Shown here: positions 1 to 31,996 of the stretch, piece by piece
Layout: each line of letters opens with the position of its first letter
Position numbering within the stretch: the first letter of the stretch is position 1
Assembly: GCA_030674185.1 (NCBI GenBank)
Contig: JAPXFY010000031.1
Location: 42,857,585 to 42,921,584 of the forward strand
Direction of reading: 5' to 3'
Length of the DNA stretch: 64,000 nucleotides
Origin: Monoplex corrugatus
Taxonomy: Eukaryota; Mollusca; Gastropoda; Littorinimorpha; Ranellidae
Program-made: the position numbers and the translations under genes
The notes under the pieces: model-generated
What the model was told of the DNA's origin: nothing
Databases searched by the model: none
What the model saw: only the letters and a program-made list of their open reading frames with translations

Positions 1-968
1 ACACACCTGTAAGTGTTTCCCCTACCCATCTCTTAATTTTCAATTATACAAAGTTGTTATTAAAGCCATTATGTTATTAAAGCCAGACAGTAACAACTCT
101 TTCACAAACATACTTCAGAAAAGTAACCGTTTATACACGAACTGGTAAACTCTACTGCAGAAGCATTTGAAATTTTCTAGACAGAAGTAAACATTAACAA
201 TAAAAAGATGACCATGCTTGCTGATCAACAAAATGCAGAAATTATAAAACACCAAAAGCCTTCACCATGCTACAACATAATCTATCTGCAACCATTTACA
301 AAGACAGAACTGTAAACTACTCATATTTCATTTATTGTGTGTATTCTAACCAAATAATGATAACTGCATACATGAAGCACTTGTAGTAATAAACTGAGGT
401 CTGTCTTTTGTCTCACTTTTAATATGTCCTGATTGTGCAGCTGTCACTTAATGAAATGTTCATTTATCCAGTTATCTGCTTACACATATAAATTCTCAAA
501 ACAGCCAACACCATAATAAATGGATTTTAACTGTGATGCCCCCATCACAAGACAGTGATCAAAGAAATGCTTCTAGAGTAAATTCTTCCTCTGTGACAGA
601 GAGCACAGTATTTTTAACATTATTCTGGAATCACAACTAAACGCTAAGATTGAATTGTTTTCACATAGCTCGTAACCTGTGCAGGTTTCAACAACACTGC
701 AACAGCAATTTCCTTAAAGACAAGCTTCATTCATTTTGTCCATTTTAGTCTGTTCAAGTTTAACCACAACACAAGGAAAATTGCATATTTATAACAGATC
801 ATATGCATGCATAAAAGATTAAAAATCACCACACTGCTATAAGCCTGGATATAATCCTCAGTTTTTATGTAAAAAAACCCCACAAAAACATGTCACATTT
901 CATAATACTATGTCATCTTGCAGATCAAAATAATAGAGTGGATGATCCCCTTCTGCGGACAAGCGTAG
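1..968. other. AT-rich flank downstream of ANKRD42
   Basis: Unique-looking AT-rich DNA, possibly partly ANKRD42 3' UTR. I see no exon, transposon or tandem repeat in it. Confidence 0.5.
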
Positions 969-974
969 TTTATT
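969..974 (-). promoter_or_regulatory. Candidate poly(A) signal of ANKRD42
   Basis: AATAAA on the minus strand (TTTATT on plus), ~46 nt after the stop. It would imply a very short 3' UTR; another AATAAA lies at 331-336. Confidence 0.35.
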
Positions 975-1019
975 TCAATATGCTACATCACATCACAGGA
1001 CACAAATATCTTTGCAGAT

Positions 1020-18492
<17,473 letters not shown>

Positions 18493-18848
18493 GTTTGTGA
18501 TAAAATCCACCAGTTTTCAGTGGTAGCGGTGTTGAAGATCTGTTTACACGGGAACCAACGCCACCGTACTTAGGAAAAGCGTTGTCTTTGATTGGCTCAT
18601 AATAATCTGTCTAAACTTTTCTTAAAATAAAGAAGCATTTTCATAAGACATTTTCCTTCACTTAATATGATTGTTAAATTTAGTCATTGAGAACGCAACA
18701 GACTGTTGAATTTTAATGTTAATTTTATAAACCGTTTCTGCTGATCTTAACCAAGAAAGATAACCCCACAACAACGTAAAAGCGAAAGGAACAGTCAGTC
18801 GACCGGCATTTATTGACTGAAAATTGAGATTCCGCATGCCTAAACAGT
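18493..18848. promoter_or_regulatory. Putative bidirectional promoter of ANKRD42 and SAT2-A
   Basis: Only 356 bp separate the two divergent start codons, and the interval must hold both 5' UTRs and transcription starts. A CCAAT box is visible on the minus strand (ATTGG at 18591-18595, context GATTGGCT). No TATA box is placed clearly for either gene. Promoter function is inferred from the arrangement. Confidence 0.65.
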
Positions 18849-18914
18849 ATGGCTGGCTATACAATTCGCAAAGCAGAGGAGAAAGATTGCGAGCAAATAA
18901 TGAAGTTAATAGTG
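18849..18914 (+). CDS. SAT2: SAT2-A exon 1
   Basis: 22 codons from ATG ([16 protein letters not shown] onward), donor gtgagt, phase 0. The start is set by similarity to the family N-terminus and to SAT2-B, where 17 of 22 residues agree. Confidence 0.93.
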
Positions 18915-20304
18915 GTGAGTATGTCATGCATCTGGTACAGAAACTTGTGGTCAACTCCAAACTCAGAAACTGACCAAATGCAAACTTTGGTCAGTTTCTG
19001 AGTTTGGAGTTCACCCAAAAAAGTCCGAAGTGACAAATACCATGGACCATTGACGGCACGGTCAAGGTCACTATCATTTTATCATGACTATTGCGATGTT
19101 AACCTCAGCTTGGCCAAGGCCAGTGAAGGGGCAAAGGTCATGTTAGGTCTGGTCGGGTTATTTCGTTTTGATTATGTTGTGGGGATTTATTTCTAGCACA
19201 TTTATCCCGGCCGTATCCAAGTCTCTGTCCCAGTTTTAGTATAATTTACCAAGTGCTAAGACAGAATGTGTGTGTGCGGGCATGTGGATATATGCATGTA
19301 TTTACTGTCATTTGTTAATTTCATTTCTTACCCGTTTTACTCCTTTGTTTTGTATTTATCTATTCACCTACTTACTTCTTATTCGCTTGCTTGCTTACTT
19401 GCTTGCTTCTTACTTACTTGCTTACTTATCTATGATAAAGAAAATATTGTCTTCACCTAGTTGATAGACGGCCGAGCATTTGGGCATTGACTGGGGGGGG
19501 GGGGGGGGGGGGCAGGGTCTGCCATGTGAGACGAGTTTATATAGAATAGCTAGTTGTGTTGTGATTCAGACCTTTAGTTTAATTACTTATATTTTATTTA
19601 CTTTATATATATGTTCTTTTTTGAAGATAAGATACACACATACACATGTCATTTACATATAACCAAGATTATTCCAGTGGTAGGCTGATAAAAGAACAGT
19701 ATAAAATATAGACTAGGTAAAACATAGTCTAGGTAGGGCATCAGGACCTGGCCAGCTCATGGGTTTATGTGCAGGCTTAAGGCTTGTGCCACAGTCACCA
19801 TACACGTGGCACCTGTGACGTTAAAGCATATGGAATTCGTTCTGAGCATGGAGACATCATCTCGAGAAATTGAAAATGAAACTGAAACTAAGACAGGAGT
19901 GATCAAAGAAATAGTGACAGTAATGTAAACTCAATTATAATAGCCCAGAGGTTAGAGTTTAGGAGGGAGTCTTGCCCTCGGGCAGTTCCATACATGCTCC
20001 ACCCAAATCAGCTAGCAGCTACCTGTCAGACTGCTTGAGCCTGCACAAACTCTATGCACTGGTAAGGTCTTGAAATGGGGAGAAGGGTGTGGGATCAGGA
20101 CTGGTGAAACACTAATAAGCCTACATCACTAGAGTGATTGAAGTTTTAGCTCAGTTGAGGTGCATCTGTTTTTCACTCTGCCAGAAAAGGCACAGATTTT
20201 AGCCATTTAAAATCATGATAAAGAAAGTATCTTAGACAGAAAAAGTTTGCTGGAAAGTGTATTATCTGATCCGTTATACCAAAATAGAGATCAATTCATT
20301 GAAA

Positions 20305-20339
<35 letters not shown>

Positions 20340-21038
20340 GCTCTCTCTCTTTAATTTATTTTATTTTGTTTTAATCTCACTGCAAATTAGATCAATAATT
20401 GATGAATGAAAAATTTTTGTTTTGTAATTATACTTTACTGCTTATACAGTTATAGTCACATATTTTTCCATATCCAAAGTCAGAATCCATGAATTTTCCT
20501 TTCAGAGTCATCACCAGAATCCTCCTGTTTTCACCAAGGTTGTAGTCTCCGTCAAAATCAGAATTGGAGATCAGTTCCACAGCTTGCCCAAGTGTTAAGC
20601 ATCCTTGTTTTGTCCCAGACAAGAATATTTCATTGTCTGTCTTAATTGTCTTGCTGCACATTGTACACAGCGCATTAATTGAAAAATATCAGGCTGAAAG
20701 TACAAGGAAATGCTTTCCCGTAACCTGAGTGTGCTTGTTCAAGAATAAGGTGATAGGCATGTCAACTTTGCTTGAGGTCAGCATTATAAGGGCAGTGTCT
20801 GTCTTCTCTCCTTTGCTGCTGGTTACCTTCCCTGTCCATACAGAGAGACAGGCATTCATTTACAACAGGCTGGACTGAGTGATGCAGTGTGTTGAAGACA
20901 GGTCACGAACATCCTTTTGGCAACCATACTTCTTGTGACTTAGTCAGCTTTTTGGAGCAAATACTGCAACAATTTCATTATCCCACATATATATATATGT
21001 ATAATACATATAATATATTTATATACATAGACAGATGA

Positions 21039-21089
<51 letters not shown>

Positions 21090-21187
21090 GTAGATAGATA
21101 GATAGGCAGGCAGGCAGGCAGATAGATAGATAGATAGATAGATAGGTAGGTAGGTAGGTTGGTAGATAGATAGATGGATGGATGGAC

Positions 21188-21223
<36 letters not shown>

Positions 21224-24200
21224 GGGTAGATAGATGGACAGATAGATAGATAGACAGATAGACAGATAGATAATCATCTGTTATAGGTATTCAGACAGAG
21301 ACAGACAGATAGCTAGATAATCATTTATTAATTTCAGTGTGTATTTCTGTCAATTTGCAGGAACTTGCTGAATTTGAAAAAATGGCAGATCAAGTACGGA
21401 TCACTGCAGAGGGTGAGAACAGTTGAATTCTTAACATGAAATATTATTCAGTTTATTATCAATAATATTGGTAGTAGTTGTGGTGTGTCCCCAATTCATA
21501 GTGCTGTGCTGTGTACCGTGGTATCACTAACCCCTGCCCTAACCTGATAATTAGTCAGTGTTGTTGTGTGTATTTTACAGCATTTTCATTTCTGGAATAA
21601 AGCTTCATGTATGGCTGGTATGATGTTTGTGAGCTGGTAGAAGTGTTTATGTATTGTTTATCAGTACGGATTTAGTCACTATTATTCATAAATAATTGGT
21701 ACAATCCAGAAGCTTTAATATTTGTATGTTAAAGTACATAGTGCAATTTGTATTTACAGATAACAGATTTATGTTTACAAATTTTATGAGAGTCAACACA
21801 GCAAACAGAGCAACCTACTTAAATAAGTCTCCATAGCAACTGTCATAAAGCTATCCCCACCACCTCACACTTTGAGATGAAATGATCTTTTTCATAGTTA
21901 GTTAGTCAACTGACTGTGGCAAGGATGATTTCATTTGACGTGCACAAACATGTTCTGTTAATCTCGCACTGTCAGCAGTCTTAATCTGTGTGCAGTGTTT
22001 GGGGGGGGGGGGGGGGGGGGGGGTTACTCATGAACAAAATTAATCTGCATGCACTATGTGTCTTTGTGAGTTACTGTTAAAATTCTTTGGTAAATTTCAG
22101 CCCAATAGAGCACTTATGGTTGAAAGAAAGTAAAAGCAAGAAGTTCAGCCCTTTCGTAGTTAGGGGGAAGCATAAGACTGTTTTAAAGTTCTTTCAAGCG
22201 TAAGTGGAATGAGAGCGTTAGGAAAAGCTACATATGCCATACATGTGTAGACACAACATTTTTTCATTTTAACTACGTACAGTCTTTTCATACTGTACAT
22301 GTCTCACAACAGTCAAATACTCTGTCTCCCTTCAAGTCTAACTTGAAGACATACTTTTTGTCCATCAGTGATTTTCCTTTCTACATGCCCGCCCTCTCGT
22401 CCTGTTTTCCTCTTGTCCTTCCTGTCCTGGTTTGCGTGTGCTTTGTTCCCTGGAGTTTTGGCCATTGTTGGGTGATTTGCTTTGGTGATTGATGAGAATG
22501 CACGCCTTGGTTTAATTCTTATATCAAGATTAGCACCTGATAAATGTTATGATTTTTATTGTTATTATTATTATCATTATTGTAGTATTGTAGTAGTTGT
22601 TGATGGTGGTGTTGTTGTTGTTGGTAGATTTATTATCATTATTGTTGTTGGTGTTGTTGTTGTTGTTAATACATGAGGTATTGAACAGGTTGATATAAGT
22701 AAAATTGAACAGAAAAGAAATTACCACCTATGCCAGTCATCAGTCTTTGAAATTTAAGTACATAAAATTTGTGTGTCTGTGTTTCAGTTCTGAAAGAAGA
22801 TGGCTTTGGTGCAGATTGCTATTTCCAGTGTTTAGTTGCAGACCCAACTTCACCAGTAGAAAATGAAAATTTGTTATGTGTACACACGTTGACGTGTTAA
22901 TAATAATTTTAATGTACACAGTAATGAAATGTGTTGTTATTAACTGAATACACTGCGCAGAACAATTTTTACAGGTAGTAATTATAGAAAATAATATATA
23001 GAACACTGTTTCAGTGGCATCCTTCTGTTGGTCCCTTTCCTCTCCCACCCATTCTCAACACATGTCGCTGAGCTTTAAACAAAAATTTAACAGTAACATA
23101 TAACGCAACATCAGAGTAAATTTATAAAAGCACAATGTTCATGGTATCCTTCTTGTTCCTCTTCCTTAATCTCAACACAGTTAGCGGGCTTAAACAAAGA
23201 TACAGATAACAATAAATATCAACAATTTGTTTGCCATCAACATATCAGTGCGTTGGTGATGAAGTGGCATTTTCCAGTTCCTCTCACACAACATTGGTAT
23301 TCTTTGACAAATTATCAACATTTTGTTAGTTATCTGAACTTTGACAGTGTGGATACAAATTAATGTAGAATTTAGTTCATGTCACAATTTATCCAAGTTT
23401 GTGATTTCCTCAAACAATCAAGATATTCAAATGATATATGTTTACAGACAACACTACTTCCAGCATGACTAATGTATACTGATGCTGCTATTCTAATTTC
23501 ACACATGTAGCACAAAGATCATTAAAGATGTTTCTGCATTTTACTTAGTTACTAGAAAACAATGATTCATTAAAATTTCATAATTGGGCATAGTAGACCT
23601 AATTTATCAGGAATAAAGTATAACAGAAAGTGCTAATAATACAGTCACTTATGTAAGCCTGTTTCCTGATATTGGAGATGCTGCTACTACACATTTTACA
23701 GGACATAATTATATATGTATACAGAGTGCTAATATATCACACATATAATGTATACAGAAGCAGTAACATATCACATGTAATGTATACAGAAACACTAATA
23801 TATCCAATTATATGTATACAGAAGCACTAATATCACAATATGTATCAGAGCACTAATATTACAATAGTATACAGAAACACTAATATATCACAAATGTATA
23901 CAGAAGCACTAATATACATTAATGTATACAGAAGCACTAATATATCACACATATAATGTATACAGAAGCACTAATATATCACATTATGTATACAGAAGCA
24001 CTAATATATCACACATTAATGTATACAGAAACACTAATATATACACATATATGTATACAGAAGCACTAATATATCACATATAATGTATACAGAAGCACTA
24101 TATATCACACAATAATGTATACAGAAGCACTAATATATCACACATATAATGTATACAGAACACTATATATATAATTTAGAACACTAATATTCATATAATG

Positions 24201-27200
24201 TATACAGAACACTAATATATCACACATATAATGTATACAGAACACTAATATATCACACATATAATGTATTACAGAAGCACTAATATATCACACATTATGG
24301 GTATTACTGGAACATAATATCACGCATATGTTATCGAACATAATATATCAAATAATTATACAGAGCACTATATATCACATAGTATATGAATTTTTATGTA
24401 TTAGATACATATTATATTGCAAATATAATGTATAGGGATAATTGTATGATTGTCAGCATTATTCACATTAATTGTATTACTGAATGGCTTATATATCACA
24501 TATATATGTAATACAGTTATATAGGCAAAAATTCATAATATCAAAGCTAATATTACATATAATATCAGAGCATAATATATATATATTGATACAGAAGCCT
24601 ATTTCATATGTATCAGAAGCATAATATATCACAATTAATGTATACAGAACACTAATATATTCACTATATGTATACAGAAGCTATATATAAATATATGACA
24701 GACACTAATAAATATGTATACAGAAGCACTAATATATCCAAATATAATGTTAAGAAGCACTAATATATCACATTTATCAGAGCACTATATCACATATATA
24801 TACGAGCATAATTTCACTTAATACAAAATAATATCACACATATAATGTATACAGAAGCATAATACTAATTAGAGCACTAATAATATAATGTATACAGAAG
24901 CATCCATAACTATCACACTATATAATGTTATACAGAACATAACATATACACATAACATGTTGAACCTAAATATCACATATAATGTATACAGAAGCTATTA
25001 TATATCACACATATAATGTATACAGAAGCAATAATATATCACATATTGTTGTTATTTGAATTAATGTATACAGAACATAAAATCAATCAATTCAGAACAT
25101 ATATATCAGTTATGTACAGAAGCATATATCTCTTATATCACACTATATTACACTTTGTATACAGAGCATAATATATAACATAATTAAGACGCTAATATTA
25201 CAATTAACAAAACATATATCACATTATATGTATGTACTAATTATCAACTAGTATACAGAACACTATTATCACACATATAAGTATACAGAACAATTTCACC
25301 ATAAATGATACAGAAGCACATATATATCCACATATATTTTAGAGCCTATTTCACATATTGTTTTACGAACACTAATTTATCACATATAATTATACAGAAG
25401 CACTAATATATCACATATATGATACAGAAGCATAATATATCACATATGTATACAGAGCACTAATATATCACACATGTAAATGTATACAGAAGCACTAATA
25501 TATACACATTTAATGTATACAGAAGCACTAATATATCACACATATAATGTATACAGAAGACTAAATATCCACATATAATGTTACAGAAGCACTAATATAT
25601 CAACATATAATGTATACAGAAGCATAAATATCACATATATGTATACAGAAGCACTAATATATCACACATATAATGTATACAGAAGCACTAATTTATACAC
25701 ATATATGTATACAGAAGCATAATATATCAGCACAATATAAATAGTATACAGAAGCACTAATATATCACATATAATGTATACAGAAGCACTAATATATCAC
25801 ACATATAATGTATACAGAAGCACTAATATATCACACATATAATGTATACAGAAGCACTAATATATCACACATATAATGTATACAGAAAGCACTAATATAT
25901 CACACATATAATGTATACAGAAGCACTAATATTATACACATTAATGTATACAGAAGCACTAATATATCACACATATAATGTATACAGAAGCACTAATATA
26001 TCACACATATAATGTATACAGAAGCACTAATTAATTTATCAGCACTAATTATATAATTATACAGAAGCACTAATATATCACAATATAATGTATACAGAAG
26101 CACTAATATATCACAATATAATGTATACAGAAGCACTTAATATATTCAACACTATATAATATGTATACAGAAGCACTAATATATCACACATATAATGTAT
26201 ACAGAAGCACTAATATATCACACATATAATTTATTACAGAAGCACTAATATATCACACTATAATGTATACAGAAGCACTAATATATCACACATATAATGT
26301 ATACAGAAGCACTAATATATCACACATATAATGTATACAGAAGCGCTAATATATCACACATATAATGTATACAGAAGCACTAATATATCACACATATAAT
26401 GATATACAGAAGCACTAATATATCACATATAATGTATACAGAAGCACTAATATATCACACATATAATGTATACAGAAGCACTAATATATCACATATAATG
26501 TATACAGAAGCACTAATATATCACACATATAATGTATACAGAAGCACTAATATATCACATATATATACAGAAGCACTAATATATCACAATATAATGTATA
26601 CAGAAGCACTAATATATCACACTATAATGTATACAGAAGCACTAATATATCACAATTATGTATACAGAAGCACTAATATATCACACATATAATGTATACA
26701 GAAGCACTAATATATCACACTATAATGTATACAGAAGCACTAATATATCACATATAATGTATACAGAAGCACTAATATATCACACATATAATGTATACAG
26801 AAGCACTAATATATCACACATATAATGTATACAGAAGCACTAATATATCACATATAATTATACAGAAGCACTAATATATCACACATATAATGTATACAGA
26901 AGCACTAATATATCACAATATAATGTATACAGAAGCACTAATATATCACATATAATTATACAGAAGCTATATAACATATATTCACACTATATATATGTAT
27001 ACAACAAAAAGCATGAATATTAATTATGTACACAGAAATAATGTATACATAAATGACAAGTTAATATATTACACATAATAGATAATGTATACAGAAGCAC
27101 TAATATATCGCACATACGAACATAATTAGAATACAATTAATGAAACATACACAAATGAATGTGTAACTAGTTGCATTTAACGTATACACATGAATCTGTG

Positions 27201-30200
27201 GTCATCACCATATGAATACATGATCCTATCTGTGGTCATCACCATATGAATACATGATCCTATCTGTGGTCATCACCATATGAATACATGATCCTATCTG
27301 TGGTCATCACCATATGAATACATGATCATTGTGGTCATCACCATATGAATACATGATCCTATCTGTGGTCATCACATATGAATACATGATCCTTATCTAT
27401 GGTCATCACCATATGAATACATGATCCTATCTTGGTCATCACCATATGATACATGATCCTATCTGTGGTCATCACCATATGAATACATGATCCTATCTGT
27501 GGTCATCACCATATGAATACATGATCCTATCTGTGGTCATCACCATATGAATACATGATCCTATCTGTGGTCATCACCATATGAATACATGATCCTATCT
27601 GTGGTCATCACCATATGAATACATGATCCTATCTATGGTCATCACCATATGAATACGAGTACATGAATGATTTTACAGTACCACATAATCAACAGTTAGA
27701 AACCAAGTGTGATGACATAAATAGCTGAGAAATTTTGCTCATTGTTTTCTTCTCTGGACCAACTGATGGGAAACAAAGAAAAAAAAAAAGGGTGCACTTC
27801 TATTCTAATTAAAGAAAAGCTGTTGTGCTGTTTTAAGATACCTGATTAGCGTAGAGGCAGAGCTTCTACCTTCCAATCAATCTGACCTTTCAAGATCTTG
27901 TCAGTGCATAGAGCTTTGTGGAGCTCAGGAAATCTGTCAGGTAAATTGCTGGCAGGATTGGGTGGAGCACATATGGAGTTGTCCAAGCGTAGTAAATCTC
28001 TCATGAAATAACTCCAATAACTCCAGTTAATCAGACTGCACAAGTTCAAGTCTGGCCGGGGAAACTTTGTGTGTGTGGCTTCCAGTCGGTGTGTGTGACC
28101 TCCAATCCGCCAAGCTGTGAGTGGATCAGGGAAGATATATATCAGCAATAAAGATGAATGGGATCCACCCACAAAAAGACCTAAAAGTAGGGAGGTCTTT
28201 GCCACCTTGTTTTCCTGTGATCCACCTTAAGGCTAGGGCACTACTTTTATCAGACTGAGGTAATATGGCCCAGCAAGTAATGGAATTTTTTTTTACCCTG
28301 TCCTGTGCACTGTTCCTATGTTACAACTTCAAGACCACTCATTTCAGTTCTTTCACACTCGTACAAACCCACTGAAGTTCAGGTCACTATGAGAGCGAAG
28401 CATGAAGGGCCAAGCATCTAGGACAGTTTTTTCTTATCGTGCTATGATGAAGCAGGGTCTATTGGATGGAGTGGATAACAGAGTGCACAGTAGATTTCCA
28501 GAATGGAAAACAATACTGTCATGTGCACAGTGATGTGTGCACATGTTTTTTTGTGTGTGTGTGTGTGTGTCGGGTGCATGGAGTAATGTATGGATCAAAT
28601 ACGGAATGTAAACACGCGAAGTCAATACGTCATCCAGATGACGTCAATGTTCCTGTGACAGCAGGGGGAGAGATAGTACAACGTTTTTTTTTTTTAGCAG
28701 ACTGGGTTGTCTGATGCTCGGAGGGGAAATATAAATAATTATGTTGAAACTCAGGAAGTTCCATGAGTGCCACGTTAAAAGTATTTGGTGGTATTGAACG
28801 AGATTTGTGAGACAAGATTGTGTTAATATTGGATATTCTGTGAACCAGAGTTGTGAGACAAGATGACAAGATTGTGTTAATATTGGATATTCTGTGAACC
28901 AGAGTTGTGAGACAAGATTTTGTTAATAGATTAGTAGATAGCCTACTCTGTGAACCAGAGTCATGAGACAAGATTGTGTTAATAGTAGATATCCTGTTGT
29001 ACCTGCGTTCGTTCCCATTGGATGTTTGGTTTCTGTTTCTGAGGAGAAATGTCCTACACTTTGTGGGTGGCGGTTTTACTTGTAGTATAAGAGTGGTGTT
29101 GAAAGAGGAACTGGAAGAGGGGAAAAAGGAATAGAAAAAGAAGAGAAGAAAAAGGGGAGAAGGAGAAGAAGAGGAGCAGAAGACGAAGAAGGAGGAGAAA
29201 ACAAAACAAAACAAAACAAAACAAAAAGACGTTAATGTGAAGGTGCGTGGTTATAAATTGTGTATGTGCGATGTGTGAAAGTAAATAGATCTAGATCTAG
29301 TAATAAATGTAAAAAAAAATTAATATGATCTATTTAATGACATTGGTTGAAAGAGTTAGTGCGGTTGCGTGACGGACGAATGCTTTTTGCATGTGTTGAT
29401 TGCGTGAACATGTGTATAAAAGCATGACAGTGGTGACCCTGACGTTTTGTTTGATTGTCAGAAGAATATAGATCTATTGACAGTTCTGACAGTGAGTGAC
29501 GTAAAACGATATTGCATTATTTTGAAGTGATAGTAATCTAGATCTAAAATCAAGATCGTGTTGTGAATCTCACCATGAACTTTAAATTAATTCAAATCAA
29601 AAAGACCCAAGAGAAAGTGGCTAAATAAATGACAGTTGTTTTATTTGTTTAATTTTATGCGGTTATTTGATTGAATGCTGATTTCTCTTTCAAAATAGTG
29701 GTTGTTGCAAGCTCTCGTTTGCTTCATTTATGGCGCTTTGTCTTTTGTCGTAAATAAGCTTGGAATTCGTGTGTTTATTTGTGTGTTGCTTACTTTTCTT
29801 TGACATTTTTTTTTCTTTTTGACATATTGTTTCCCCCAGATAGCAAAAATGGATAATTTTGATAAATATTTTGAACAAGCTCAGTGCTTGCAACTTTCTG
29901 GGGAACAAGTAAATAACTATATTCAATTTCAACAGTGTATTGAGCGTGATGAGTGCCAGAAACAAAGAGAACATGAAAAAGAAATAAAAGAAGAAAATGA
30001 AAAACAAAGAGAACATGAAAGACAAAGTGAAAAACAAAGAGAACATGAAAGACAAAGTGAAACAAGAGACAGAAAAAGAATGAAAAAAATGAAAACAAGA
30101 GAGAACATGGAAACAAAGTGAAAACAAAGAACATGAAAGAAATAAAGAAGAAATGAAAAAAGAGAACATGAAGACAAAGTGAAAAACAAAGAGAACATGA

Positions 30201-31962
30201 AAAAGAAATGAAAGAAGAAAATGAAAAACAAAGAGAACATGAAAGACAAAGTGAAAAACAAAGAGAACATGAAAAAATAAAGAAATGAAAACAAGAGAAC
30301 ATGAAGACAAGGAAAAAAAGAACATGAAAAGAATAAAAGAAGAAAATGAAAAACAAAGAGAACATGAAGACAAAGTGAAACAAGAGAACATGAAAAAGAA
30401 ATAAAAAGAAATGAAACAAGAACATGAAAGACAAAGTGAAAACAAGGAACATGAAAGACAAAGTGAAAAACAAAGAGAACATGAAAAGAAATGAAGAAGA
30501 AATTTTGTCCGATTGTGACATGCAGTTTGTGTCCGATCTTATGAAAGAAATTTACGTCTGTTGTCAATCTCATCCGATGACCACTACACCATATCATCCA
30601 CAATCAAATGGAATAGTGGAAAGATTCAATGGTACATTGAAATCCATGCTGCGCAAAGTTTTGCGATTTGAACCACGCGAGTGGGACCGTTACATCCCTG
30701 CGTTACTTTTCGCCTATCGTGAACTGCCAAACGAATCACGTCGGGGTCACCACTGTCATGTTTTTGTACACATGCTCATGCAATCAACACATGCAAAAAG
30801 CATTCGTCCGTCACGCAACCGCACTGACTCCTTTCAACCAATGTCACTAAATAGATCACGATATTAAATTTTTTTGTGTGAAACAGTGTTCTTATATATG
30901 AAACTCATCGTCAGCATCAAATGTGGCTGCAGAGGTTACTGAACCTGAAGTTACTATGTGTTACCCCTAAAGATACTATGTCAGGCCTTCATTTGGAACA
31001 ATGTTCTGTTAATGGATTTCAGGCTTCAGTCCTTAGAGACACTGGTTGTACAACAGCAGGCGTCAGAAAATCAGTTGTAGGCCTACTTCCAGATTAGTAC
31101 CTGGACACTGTCCAGAAGTGCCGTAGTTTCGGCGGAAAACTAAGAAATTCCCCTTAGCCAAAATACCAGTGAACACTCCCTATTTTTCAGGTCTTCTAAC
31201 AGCCTGTGTGATAGAGGACCCTGTTAGTAACCTGATCTTAGGTAACTTGTGGTTGCGTGACGGACGAATGCTTTTTGCATGTGTTGATTGCGTGAGCATG
31301 TGTACAAAAGCATGACAAATAACCAGAAATCAGCAAGAGTGGCAGGAGATTGGATGTAGTACTTCATTCCCGTGCCAGCTAGACAGCAAACTTGAGGAAA
31401 TAGCTTCCAATCAAAAGCCCTTGCCTTAGAGTAGGAACAAGGGGGTTGATAGGCACGTTTGCTTGTGACCTCATTAACAGCCCTAAAAGCAATTGCGGAA
31501 GTGGTTGAAAAGAGTTCAGCTAGATCTAGTTCAGGAGGAACTTAAAACTAAAAGGCACTTCATCAGACTTCAAATTTCCCTGTGTATAGCAGGCATCCAG
31601 TAGCTATGTGATTAAGACATCAAGCCTGGCTCATACCACTGATCCTGGTGAAGGAGAGATGAGATGAGAGTTACCTTTTTGGCCTTTCATTGTGTTGTTC
31701 GGGTGTGTGATTTTTTCAGATGGTGCTGGAGACAGTCCAGGTTTGGTTGGTTATTCTCTGTTTTACTACATCTATTCCACCTGGGAGGGCAAGTCGTGTT
31801 ATATGGAGGACCTGTATGTCACTCCCCAATGGAGGTCAAAGGGCGTTGGTACTGCATTGTGGGTGGAAACAACAAAGGTCAATATATTTTGGTTTTGTTT
31901 ACTGGTATTTTTGTGTTTGTTTTTTTATTTTTTTTGTTATGTTTGTGGGGTTGTGTGTGTTC

Positions 31963-31996
<34 letters not shown>

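Larger units (their letters stand above)
29310..31316 (+). mobile_element. Scrambled Ty3/gypsy-type LTR retrotransposon
   Basis: Parts seen in order: LTR end with primer-binding-type site (~29310-29446); a gag-like ORF start (29849, [10 protein letters not shown]) running into a 30-bp repeat coding [10 protein letters not shown]; an integrase fragment ([20 protein letters not shown], ~30585-30740); an inverted LTR plus primer-binding site (~30738-30880); a retropepsin-like fragment ([14 protein letters not shown] ... LILGNL, ~31010-31245); and a direct LTR end (31248-31316). Order and orientation are not those of a working element. It is defective and sits in SAT2-A intron 3. Confidence 0.8.

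Noticed and set aside
28630..29214. 194-codon minus frame
   Set aside because: Composed of the 50-bp tandem repeat and a purine-rich stretch read antisense.
29690..30603. Long minus-strand frames rich in Phe, Ser and Leu
   Set aside because: Antisense shadow of the 30-bp repeat in the gypsy-type gag region.
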